Positions 37,380-45,388 of a stretch of 64,000 nt of DNA are shown piece by piece. The notes beneath the pieces are model-generated. The model had not been told where the DNA came from, searched no databases, and worked only from the letters and a program-made list of their open reading frames with translations. This stretch comes from Armatimonadetes bacterium Uphvl-Ar2 (lineage in GTDB: Bacteria; Armatimonadota; Fimbriimonadia; Fimbriimonadales; Fimbriimonadaceae). The first letter of the stretch is position 1, and each line of letters opens with the position of its first letter. The stretch lies in assembly GCA_002162095.1 (NCBI GenBank), contig CP021424.1, positions 1 through 64,000 of the forward strand, read 5' to 3'. The position numbers and the translations under genes were made by a program.

Positions 37380-37954
37380 AGGGGTTCAGAAGGGTCTACG
37401 GGAACAGACGGCTGAGCACGTGTCCACGGCACATCGTCAATCCCTTGGTCGTGATTGGCGTACCGCGCCGCCATGAAGAGGTAATCCGAAAGACGATTGA
37501 GGTACCGCACAATGATGCCGCGAACCTCTTGATCTTGGGAAAGTGAAACCATCGCCCGTTCGGCCCGGCGTGCCACGGTGCGGGCGTGGTGCAGGTGCGC
37601 CGAACTCAGGGCTCCGCCCGGCAGGATGAAGTTCTTTAGCGGCTGCAGAGAAGCCTCCAGCGCATCCATTTGCTGTTCAAAGAGCTCAACGGTGCCGTCA
37701 AGGTCGGCTTCCTGATGGTAGCGGTGCCCAACCGGTGCCGCAATCTCCGCCCCGATGTCAAAAAGGCGACTTTGCACCGCATTGAGCACCTGCGCCACGG
37801 GGGCCGGTAGCCCCGCCGCCAGGGCCACACCCAGGCAGGCGTTCAGTTCATCCAATTCGCCGACCACGTGAATCACGTGGGCATCCTTGCGGACGCGCTC
37901 GCCCCCAATCAGGCCAGTTTCGCCGGCGTCGCCGGTCCGGGTGTAAATTCTCAT
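37376..37954 (-). CDS. Cob(I)yrinic acid a,c-diamide adenosyltransferase, PduO type
   Basis: 192 residues from the ATG at 37954 (MRIYTRTGDAGETGLIGGER), which overlaps the upstream stop by ATGA. N-terminal phosphate-binding TRTGDAGETGL, VGELDELNACLG, FILPGGALSSAHLHHARTVA and RRAERAMVSL define the family. Transfers adenosine from ATP to cob(I)alamin, so the cell uses B12. Grouped with a WecG-type transferase and a LolA-like gene. Confidence 0.9.
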   Translation of the reverse strand: MRIYTRTGDAGETGLIGGERVRKDAHVIHVVGELDELNACLGVALAAGLPAPVAQVLNAVQSRLFDIGAEIAAPVGHRYHQEADLDGTVELFEQQMDALEASLQPLKNFILPGGALSSAHLHHARTVARRAERAMVSLSQDQEVRGIIVRYLNRLSDYLFMAARYANHDQGIDDVPWTRAQPSVPVDPSEPL

Positions 37955-38724
37955 CGGGATCGTTCTCGCAGGACGCACATCGCAAATTTCGGCAATGTCG
38001 CGACCTTACTGATCTTCTTCGGGTTGAGAACCACTCGCCACAGCCACTCCATCCGTAAGGCCTGTACCACCCGGGGGGCTCGCTTCACTTGGCCCGAGAG
38101 CACGTCCAACGAGCCGCCAATCCCCATGCCAATCCGGTAGCCGATCTGTTCTTGGTACTTCGCCAAGAACTTCTCCTGCCGAGGGATGCCCATGGCCACC
38201 AGCAAGATGTCCGGCCGGGTGGCGGCGACATCCTTCACCACTTCCTCTTCTTCGTGGTTCGCGTAGTAACCATCGCGAGCTCCGGCAATCCGCAAACCGA
38301 CAAACTGCGATTGCAAGGCTTTGGCGGCCAGTTCGGCCACGCCCGGAGAGCTGCCCAGCAGGTACACGCTCTTGCCTTCTTGCGCCGCCACTTCACAAAG
38401 CCCGCTCACCAGGTCCACGCCGGTGACTCGGTCTTCCAAGTGAATGCCCTGGCGGCGCAACGCCCACACCACGCCATAACTATCGGGAGTGTTGAGGGCG
38501 GCCCGCTGATAGATGGCTTTGAGTTCCGCATCGGTCTGGGCAAGATAGATACCCTGAGAATCCGAGGTCAGGAGGAGGCGGGATTGGTCCTCGTGAAGCC
38601 AAGTCCGGGCCAAATCAAGGGTCTCGGCCATGGTGACGATGCCCACGGGCACCCCCAGCACATCCCGAGTCTGGGGAGCACTTGCGGGCATAGCGACCGG
38701 CTCCATAACCTTCCCTTCACCCAT
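37951..38724 (-). CDS. WecG/TagA/CpsF family (GT26) glycosyltransferase
   Basis: 257 residues: GVPVGIVTMAETLDLARTWL, TSDSQGIYLAQTD, PDSYGVVWALR, TGVDLVSGLCEVA, VYLLGSSPGVAELAAKAL, GIPRQEKFLAKYQ, GIGGSLDVLSGQVKRAP and a basic C-terminal helix for membrane attachment. Adds an N-acetylhexosamine-type sugar (often ManNAc) to a polyprenyl-linked precursor of a surface glycan. Confidence 0.9.
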   Translation of the reverse strand: MGEGKVMEPVAMPASAPQTRDVLGVPVGIVTMAETLDLARTWLHEDQSRLLLTSDSQGIYLAQTDAELKAIYQRAALNTPDSYGVVWALRRQGIHLEDRVTGVDLVSGLCEVAAQEGKSVYLLGSSPGVAELAAKALQSQFVGLRIAGARDGYYANHEEEEVVKDVAATRPDILLVAMGIPRQEKFLAKYQEQIGYRIGMGIGGSLDVLSGQVKRAPRVVQALRMEWLWRVVLNPKKISKVATLPKFAMCVLRERSR

Positions 38725-38815
38725 TATGCGGAGGAATCCCCCATTCCTCGTCCATTGTGCCTCAATTCATGGCCCTATTCAGCCGATGGTAGGTAAGGAA
38801 ACGCGTAGAATAGGG

Positions 38816-39592
38816 ATGAACATGGCTAAGGTGATTCGGCTCAAAATCCAGCGGCAAAAAGATCGATCGTCCGCTCCGCACTGGGAGTCGTTCGAGATTC
38901 CCTACGTGGAGAACATGAACGTGATCTCGAGCCTGATGGAACTGCGCAAGAACCCCGTGACGGTCGACGGCAAATCCGTAGAGCCGCCCGCCTGGGAAGC
39001 CGCGTGCCTCGAAGAAGTCTGCGGCACCTGCACCATGATCGTCAATGGCATGATCCGCCAAGCGTGTTCGGCCCAGATTGATGAAGTGGCCAACAAGGTC
39101 GGCGACGCCTACGAAGTCGAACTCAAACCGATGTCCAAATTCCCGCTGATCCGGGACCTCATCGTGGACCGCTCCAAGATGTTCGAGAATCTCATCAAGG
39201 TCAAGGCTTGGGTGCCGATTGATGGCAGCTACGACCTTGGGATGGCCCAGCCGCAAGACGACAATGTCCGCAAGCTGCGCTACAAGCTCAGCCAGTGTAT
39301 GACGTGCGGATGCTGCATGGAAGCCTGCCCGCAGGTGAACGAACGCACCGAGTTCATTGGCCCCGCTGCCATTGGCCAGGCGCTGCTGTTCAACCTCCAC
39401 CCGGTGGGCCAGGCGCTCGCCTCGGAACGACTAGAAGTCATGACGAGCGCTGAAGGCATCACCAACTGCGGCAATGCCCAAAACTGCGTGAAGGTGTGCC
39501 CCAAGGGCGTGCCGCTCACCCAAGCGATTGCCGAAATCAACCGCGCCACCACGGTCTACACCGTGAAGAAATGGCTGGGCCTCGCAGGATAG
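38816..39592 (+). CDS. sdhB: Succinate dehydrogenase/fumarate reductase iron-sulfur subunit
   Basis: 258 residues from ATG 38816; the next codon but one (38822, MAKVIRLKIQRQ) is equally possible. [2Fe-2S] ligands in EEVCGTCTMIVNG and QAC; [4Fe-4S]/[3Fe-4S] ligands in CMTCGCCMEACPQ and CGNAQNCVKVCPKGVP. The Bacillus-like QCMTCGCC form suggests a menaquinone-type enzyme. No sdhA or sdhC is adjacent; a strong terminator follows. A TAGAAT lies at 38806-38811 just before the start. Confidence 0.9.
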   Translation: MNMAKVIRLKIQRQKDRSSAPHWESFEIPYVENMNVISSLMELRKNPVTVDGKSVEPPAWEAACLEEVCGTCTMIVNGMIRQACSAQIDEVANKVGDAYEVELKPMSKFPLIRDLIVDRSKMFENLIKVKAWVPIDGSYDLGMAQPQDDNVRKLRYKLSQCMTCGCCMEACPQVNERTEFIGPAAIGQALLFNLHPVGQALASERLEVMTSAEGITNCGNAQNCVKVCPKGVPLTQAIAEINRATTVYTVKKWLGLAG

Positions 39593-39624
39593 TCTCGATT
39601 CAGGCCGCAAGGCCCGCTGCCGAT

Positions 39625-39655
39625 GCAGGTGGGGAGCATTCCGCTCCCCACCTGC
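39625..39655 (+). terminator. Intrinsic terminator after sdhB
   Basis: Perfect 13-bp stem GCAGGTGGGGAGC/GCTCCCCACCTGC with a 5-nt loop, followed by GTTGTTT. It lies 33 bp past the sdhB stop. Confidence 0.8.
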
Positions 39656-39719
39656 GTTGTTTAGTAAACTAGCTCCGTTCGCAACGCCCTGCGAATGGCC
39701 GCAATTGGCCCCCATCGTT

Positions 39720-42163
39720 ATGCGCATTCTCACCCGATCCTTAGCCTTTGTCCTGCTGGTCATCACGAATGTGTTGGCCTGGGCGCAGCCCGAGACGGGG
39801 CACGCCCAGTTTAAGGTGCGCTTAGTGCCGGCCGATGCCCGCCCGGGTGAGCACGCGCTGCTGATGGTGGACACCCAGGTGGATGCGGGGTGGCACGTCT
39901 ACGCCCACGAGAACAACGACCAGGTCATCAACCTGCGGGGCGAACCGAAAGGAACCGGGTTCTCGACGGCCGGCGAGTTGATGGAATCGAAGTTCTCCGT
40001 CCACTTCGACAAGATTCTTAACACGGAGATCAACTGGTTTGAAGGGCCGTTCCACTTCGGCGTTCCCGTCAAGATTGAAGCGGGCGCCAAAGAAGTCAAG
40101 GGCAACTACGTCATTAACTTTCAGGCCTGCACCCGCAACACCTGCGACATCCCGATGGATGTCGAGATTCCGTTCTCCTTCCCCGTCGGAACGGGCGCCG
40201 CACGGCCTGAATACGCCGAACCGGCCAAGTCCCTCGCCCCTGTCGACCCGACCTTTTACGGCGTAGTGCAGTCCGAGACCGACGACGCGCTGGGCAAGGT
40301 GAAATGGTACGCCCGCGTGGAGCCCGCCAATGCCCGACCAGGCGAATGGGTGCGTGTGGTGGCGACCGGCATCCTAGAGGACGGCTGGAACTATTACGCC
40401 TCCAAGAACCCGGAAGGAACGTTCCCGTTCGATTTCCAAATCGAAACCCCTGAAGGCTGGACCCTGGGCGAACTGAAAGAGCCGACGGGCGTCTTTAAGG
40501 AAGACCCGACGCTTGGCCAGATGGTGCAAGTGTTCCAAGGTGCCGTGGCAGTCAGCCGCAGCGTGCAAATTCCGGCCAACGCCACGCCCGCTGATCTCAA
40601 TCTCGCGGTCAAGCTGACTTACCAAGCCTGTGACAAGTCCGTGTGCGACATGCCCAAGGACGCTAGCTTCAGCCTCCCGCTCACGGTAGCGGCGGGGGAT
40701 GCGCGCGATGAGATTGCGGCCGAGCAGGGGCTTCCTTCTCAACCCATTGGCTACGTCGAGAAGCCCAAGGAGGGGGATGCCAAAGCCGCCGGCGAAGGCG
40801 GGGACAAGCAGGCCGCTGGCACCACCGGTGGCACCTTGCCGACGGGTTGGGTCCCCTTCTTGCTCGCCGCTTTCGGTGCAGGTCTTCTCGTGCTGGGCAC
40901 GCCCTGCGTCTTCCCGATGATCCCTATTACGGTGAGCTACTTCTCCAAGAACAAGGGCAAGGACGGCAAGCCGAATGTGGCCGGGGCGACGGCTTTCGGG
41001 CTTGGCATCATGGGCACCTTCACCATCATTGGGGTGGCCGTAGCCTTGGTGGCTGGCCCCGCGCAGATTCAGGTTTTCGCCGCGCATCCGGTGTTCAATC
41101 TCGCCCTTGGCGTGGTCTTCCTCATCTTCGCCCTCAACCTGCTTGGGTTGTACGAGATTCAGCTCCCCAGTGCTTGGGCCAACAAGGCCCAGCAAACGGG
41201 CTCCAAAAAGGGCGGCTTCATTGCCCCGGTGCTGATGGGCGCGGCCTTTGCCATCACGTCCTTCACTTGCACGGCTCCGTTTGTGGGCACGGTGCTGGTG
41301 GCGGCCACGCAGGGCGAATTCGTGCGCCCCATCATCGGCATGCTCGCCTTTAGTGCGGCCTTCGCCATTCCGTTTATGTTGCTGGCGGCCTTTCCTGCGG
41401 CCCTCGAGAAGATGCCCAAGTCCGGTGTCTGGATGGTGGACTTCAAGAAGTATCTCGGCTTCATCGAAATCGCGGCGGCCATTCACTACATCAGCAAGGC
41501 CGACTTCATCAGCCAGTGGTTCGTGTTCACGCGGCCCATCTTTGTGGCCACCTGGGCGACGATCTTCACGATTGCCGGCTTCTGGCTGCTGGGCGTACTG
41601 AAGCTGTGGAACGACTACGAAGCCAAGCCCGGTTGGTTCCGACGCGGATTTGGCCTCGCCAACCTATTCTTCGGCCTTTACTGGTTCGGCGCGCTCAACG
41701 GCGCGAGCACGGGCTGGATGGAGGGCTTCCTGCCCCCGCCAGCTACGTAGCCAACGGTAGCACCTCTGGGAAGGAAACCAACAAGATCCCGTGGATCATG
41801 ACGATGGAAGAGGGGAATGCCGCCGCCAAGGAATCGGGCAAACCGATCTTTGTCAACTTCACCGGCTACAACTGTGTGAACTGCCGCTACATGGAAGGCA
41901 GCGTGTTCCCGCACGCCGACATCCGCCCGCTCTTTGACAAAGTCGTGCCGGTGGAACTCTACACCGACCGGGACGACGAGGAGAACCGCCGCAACGCCAA
42001 GCTCCGCGAAGAGCTGACCAAGCAGGCCACCAACCCGGTTTACGTGATGATGACGGCCGACGGCGAGGTGGTGGATATCTTGAGCGGTAGCACTCCCGGA
42101 GAGGGACCTTTCAAGGAGTGGTTTGACAAAGCGTATCAAACTGCATCTGAGGCCAAGAGTTGA
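39720..42163 (+). CDS. dsbD: Thiol:disulfide interchange protein DsbD with two N-terminal alpha domains
   Basis: About 814 residues once a one-base break near 41735 is restored (CCCCC should be CCCCCC, joining GFLPP to ASYVANGS). Signal peptide MRILTRSLAFVLLVITNVLA. Two tandem DsbD-alpha-like domains follow, each with a Cys pair (ACTRNTCDIP; ACDKSVCDMP). The transmembrane beta domain carries the paired redox Cys in LGTPCVFPMIP and SFTCTAPFVG. The C-terminal thioredoxin domain has CVNC in FVNFTGYNCVNCRYME. Moves electrons from cytoplasmic thioredoxin to the periplasm. As sequenced it would stop at 41750, before the thioredoxin domain. The kdsA TTG overlaps its stop. Confidence 0.85.
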
Positions 42164-42987
42164 ACTCCTTCCCCATCCGTAAATTCGAAATCGGCGGCGA
42201 TCGCCTGACGATCATCGCCGGGCCGTGCCTGGCCGAATCCTTGGACCTCTGCCAAGAGGTGGCGGGCACGGTGAAGGCGCTCTGCCATGAGTTCGAATTC
42301 AACTACATCTTCAAGGCTTCGTTCGATAAGGCCAACCGCACCAGCGCGAACAGCGTGCGCGGGGCGGGCATGGCCGAGGGCTTGCGCATCTTGCAAACCG
42401 TAGGCGCCACGCACGATCTGCCCGTCACCACCGACGTTCACCTGCCGGATCAGTGCGCGGAAGTCGCTACCATCGCCGACATCCTGCAGATTCCGGCCTT
42501 CCTCTGCCGCCAGAGCGACCTGCTGGAAGCCGCCGCCGCCACCCATCGCCCGGTCAACGTAAAGAAGGGGCAATTCTTGGCCCCGCACGACACCAAAAAC
42601 ATCGTGGACAAGGTGCGGCAATTCGGTGCCAGCGGCGTGATGCTCACCGAGCGTGGCACCACCTTTGGCTACAACGCTCTGATCGTGGACATGGCGGGCC
42701 TGGAAACCATGCGCAGCTACGATGTGCCCGTGTGCTTTGATGCCACCCACAGCGCCCAGCGCCCGGGTGGAGCGGGGACGGCCACCGGGGGCGTACGCGA
42801 GAGCATCCCGGCGATGACCCGCGCGGCCCTGGCCGTGGGCATCGATGCGCTCTTCCTGGAAATCCACCCGAACCCCTACCAAGCCCTGAGCGACGCCGCC
42901 ACGCAGTGGCCCCTGGCCCGCGCGCGGGAGCTCTTTGAGCAGGTTAAGGTGCTGGACGCCGCCCGCCGCTCACTTGAGCGCGCGTAG
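42160..42987 (+). CDS. kdsA: 3-deoxy-8-phosphooctulonate synthase
   Basis: 275 residues from a TTG that overlaps the dsbD stop. Family blocks: TIIAGPCLAES, FKASFDKANRTSANSVRGAG, PVTTDVHLPDQC, IPAFLCRQSDLLEAAA, PVNVKKGQFLAP, MLTERGTTFGYNALIVDMAG, DATHSAQRPGGAGTATGG and FLEIHPNP. Condenses PEP with arabinose 5-phosphate to Kdo-8-P. With kdsB at 62.6 kb this shows Kdo-containing LPS. Its 3' end overlaps the convergent esterase gene by 18 bp. Confidence 0.95.
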   Translation: MNSFPIRKFEIGGDRLTIIAGPCLAESLDLCQEVAGTVKALCHEFEFNYIFKASFDKANRTSANSVRGAGMAEGLRILQTVGATHDLPVTTDVHLPDQCAEVATIADILQIPAFLCRQSDLLEAAAATHRPVNVKKGQFLAPHDTKNIVDKVRQFGASGVMLTERGTTFGYNALIVDMAGLETMRSYDVPVCFDATHSAQRPGGAGTATGGVRESIPAMTRAALAVGIDALFLEIHPNPYQALSDAATQWPLARARELFEQVKVLDAARRSLERA

Positions 42988-43866
42988 CATCCAGTTGTGG
43001 TTGCGCTCGATCATCGTGGGGTGCCAGTCGTGCCCCCAGTCGAGCTCGACCAGTTCCTTCTTTTCGGCCGCTAAGGCCTGGAATATCGCCCGCACCTGCT
43101 CCGGCCGCACCGCCGGGTCCTTCAAGCCTGCGGTGAGCAAGGTCGGCACGGCGCAGCGCGTGGCCTGGTTCATCGTGTCAAAGTAGCTAAGCGTCATCAG
43201 GGCGCGTTCGCGGCCTAAGGGCGTTTGCTCGATGGCGTCGGCCAGCTCTTTCAGCGGGTAGCGGCGGATCGGCTGATCGAACACCCACGGCATGCCGCCC
43301 AAAAACGGCATATCTCCGGCCACGGCCTTGATGCGTTGACACCAGGCGCCGAGCCAAATGCTGATGCCGGCCCCTTGGCTCATTCCCGAACTGGCGATGC
43401 GATTTTCGTCCACTTCAATCTGAGCTTCTAGCACCCGGGTGGCAATCACTGCGTCTTGGAACATCCGGCGGAACACCCACGTTTCCGGTTCAAACAGCCC
43501 GTCCGCGAAGTAGCCCCGGGCAGGGGTGTACGTCTCTTGGTGGAAGGCACTCTCGCCAAAGAAATTGAAGCTAAGCGAGCACATGCCGGGCCGCGTGCCG
43601 TATTGATTCGGCATCATCGACCAGCGGCTATACGGCGGCACCCAGAGGAACGCCGGACTCGGGCCATCATCCGGGTAGGCAAACCACCCGTGCAGGGTGT
43701 CGCCCGTGATCGATCGGAACGTCAGCAGGTCAACGGAGCCGCTGGCCCCCGCCACATCGCTTTGGGGGTGTCGCCGGTAATCCAGCGGGGCGCGCTCGGC
43801 TTCGGCCACCGCCTCCGTCCAGAACGCATCGAAATCGTCCGGGACGTACGGCTCAAGCGGGTTCAT
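42970..43866 (-). CDS. Acetyl xylan esterase (AXE1)-like alpha/beta hydrolase
   Basis: 298 residues from ATG 43866 (MNPLEPYVPDDFDAFW). Blocks: VDLLTFRSITGDTLHGWFAY, the nucleophile elbow SSGMSQGAGISIWLGAW, and VPTLLTAGLKDPAVRPEQVR with a C-terminal DWGHDWHP for the catalytic His. No signal peptide, so it acts in the cytoplasm, perhaps deacetylating imported sugars or cephalosporin-C-like esters. Its ATG overlaps the stop of the NIL-domain gene. Confidence 0.8.
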   Translation of the reverse strand: MNPLEPYVPDDFDAFWTEAVAEAERAPLDYRRHPQSDVAGASGSVDLLTFRSITGDTLHGWFAYPDDGPSPAFLWVPPYSRWSMMPNQYGTRPGMCSLSFNFFGESAFHQETYTPARGYFADGLFEPETWVFRRMFQDAVIATRVLEAQIEVDENRIASSGMSQGAGISIWLGAWCQRIKAVAGDMPFLGGMPWVFDQPIRRYPLKELADAIEQTPLGRERALMTLSYFDTMNQATRCAVPTLLTAGLKDPAVRPEQVRAIFQALAAEKKELVELDWGHDWHPTMIERNHNWMLRALK

Positions 43867-44111
43867 GCGCCGACAGAACGCTGGACGGCATCCACGTGCA
43901 TGCCGGTGGTCATCAGCCACGCCGTAGCGCGCTGAATCTCTTCCACCGCGCCGCGCAACCGGAGTTGGATCACCCCGAAATCAGCATCCACGTTCGCACG
44001 CACAATGCTCACTTCGACTTCGAACTCGCGGCACAGGCGCCAAACCCAAGGAAAAGTCACTTGTTCGCCCCGCGCCGTAATGTTCACATCCACTTCGGTC
44101 ATATCTGCCAT
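43863..44111 (-). CDS. Stand-alone NIL-domain protein
   Basis: 82 residues from ATG 44111 (MADMTEVDVNITARGEQVTF); an in-frame ATG at 44144 is possible. The ferredoxin-like NIL domain pattern is clear: FPWVWRLCREFEVEVSIVRA, NVDADFGVIQLRLRGAVEEI and ATAWLMTTGMHVDAV. NIL domains normally sit at the C-terminus of methionine ABC transporter ATPases or on ferredoxins and sense or bind ligands. Divergent from leuA across a 66-bp spacer and coupled to the esterase gene (ATGA). Confidence 0.7.
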   Translation of the reverse strand: MADMTEVDVNITARGEQVTFPWVWRLCREFEVEVSIVRANVDADFGVIQLRLRGAVEEIQRATAWLMTTGMHVDAVQRSVGA

Positions 44112-44165
44112 CCGAATCCGGATGTTACCGAATCCCCTTGGCATGGTGATCCGCCCGCAGGGCCG

Positions 44166-44171
44166 TATAAT
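44166..44171 (+). promoter_or_regulatory. TATAAT -10 box, 6 nt before leuA ATG (leaderless promoter)
   Basis: A consensus TATAAT followed by GCAGGC and then the ATG at 44178. With normal -10 to +1 spacing the transcript starts at or next to the A of the ATG. There is no separate Shine-Dalgarno position available downstream of the predicted start site. Confidence 0.65.
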
Positions 44172-44177
44172 GCAGGC

Positions 44178-45323
44178 ATGGCCTCGAATCACGTGGATGT
44201 GTTCGACACCACTTTGCGCGATGGTGAGCAAAGTCCGGGTGTCCGCTTGAGCATGGAGCAAAAGCTCAAGATCGGCCACCAGTTGGTCAGCCTCGGCGTG
44301 AACATCATCGAAGCGGGATTTCCCATCAGCTCGCCGGGCGACTTTGAGAGCGTGAACACGCTGGCCCGTGAACTGAAAGGCGTGACGATTTGTGGCCTGA
44401 CCCGCGCCCGCGACAAGGACATTGATGTCGCCGCCGAAGCCCTGGCCCCCGCCGAGCGCCGCCGCATTCACACCGGCCTGGGCGTTAGTGAAAATCACCT
44501 GCAACACAAGCTCCGGATGAGCGAAGACCAGGCTCTGGAGACCGGGGTGGCCGCCGTGCGCCGCGCCCGCCAGTACACGGACGACGTGGAGTACTTCATG
44601 GAAGACTCCGGCCGCGCCAAGCCCGAGTATGTCTACCGCGTGGTGGAGGCCGTGATCGCCGCTGGCGCGACTGTGGTGAACGTGCCCGACACCACGGGCT
44701 ACACCTTCCCCACTGAATACCGCGACCTCATCGCCGGCATCATCAACAACGTGCCGAACAGCGACAAGGCCGTGTTCTCTTGCCACTGCCACAACGACCT
44801 CGGGATGGCGACGGCGAACACCCTGGGCGGGGTGCTGGGCGGGGCGCGTCAAGTCGAAGTCACCGTGAACGGCATCGGCGAGCGCGCGGGCAACACCTCG
44901 CTGGAAGAAGTGGTGATTGCCCTTCACATCCGGCGCGACATCTTTGGGCTCGACACCACCATCCAGCACGCCAAGCTGCTAGAGACCAGCCGCATGGTGA
45001 GCGAACTCACCGGCATGCTGGTGCAGCGCAACAAGGCCGTGGTGGGCGCCAACGCCTATGCCCACAGCAGCGGGATCCACCAAGACGGTGTCCTGAAGGA
45101 GCGCTCCACCTACGAAATCATCGACCCGACCCTAGTGGGCGCGGAGCGAAGCGAGATCATCCTGACGGCCCGCAGTGGCCGCCACGGGCTCAAGCACCGC
45201 CTCAACCAGTTGGGCTTCGACTTCCCCACCGATCGCTTCGAAGAGGTCTACACCAAGTTCCTCGAAGTGGCCGACACCAAGACCGAGGTCCGCGACGAAG
45301 ACCTCTACGAGCTGGTCCGCTAG
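44178..45323 (+). CDS. leuA: 2-isopropylmalate synthase without C-terminal regulatory domain
   Basis: 381 residues. DRE-TIM catalytic domain: VFDTTLRDGEQSPGVRLSM, IIEAGFPISSPGDF, FSCHCHNDLGMATANTLGGV, VNGIGERAGNTSLEEVV; linker subdomain with HSSGIHQDGVLKERSTYEII and LTARSGRHGLKHRL. It ends at about residue 381, where full-length LeuA (about 510-520) would continue into the leucine-binding allosteric domain. A terminator 17 bp after the stop rules out a lost continuation. Condenses acetyl-CoA with 2-oxoisovalerate. Citramalate or homocitrate synthase is a less likely reading. Confidence 0.8.
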   Translation: MASNHVDVFDTTLRDGEQSPGVRLSMEQKLKIGHQLVSLGVNIIEAGFPISSPGDFESVNTLARELKGVTICGLTRARDKDIDVAAEALAPAERRRIHTGLGVSENHLQHKLRMSEDQALETGVAAVRRARQYTDDVEYFMEDSGRAKPEYVYRVVEAVIAAGATVVNVPDTTGYTFPTEYRDLIAGIINNVPNSDKAVFSCHCHNDLGMATANTLGGVLGGARQVEVTVNGIGERAGNTSLEEVVIALHIRRDIFGLDTTIQHAKLLETSRMVSELTGMLVQRNKAVVGANAYAHSSGIHQDGVLKERSTYEIIDPTLVGAERSEIILTARSGRHGLKHRLNQLGFDFPTDRFEEVYTKFLEVADTKTEVRDEDLYELVR

Positions 45324-45340
45324 TCCGAGCCTGGAAACAA

Positions 45341-45372
45341 AAAAGCCTCCTGAACTCAATCAGGAGGCTTTT
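45341..45372 (+). terminator. Intrinsic terminator after leuA (bidirectional)
   Basis: 12-bp stem AAAAGCCTCCTG/CAGGAGGCTTTT with an 8-nt loop. It sits between leuA and the convergent E2 gene; A- and T-runs on both sides suit termination in both directions. Confidence 0.85.
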
Positions 45373-45388
45373 CTCGTTGGCGCAGGCC

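Noticed and set aside
41516-42163. Separate thioredoxin-like gene after dsbD
   Set aside because: One added C in a C run makes it continuous with the DsbD membrane domain, and the domain order is that of DsbD.
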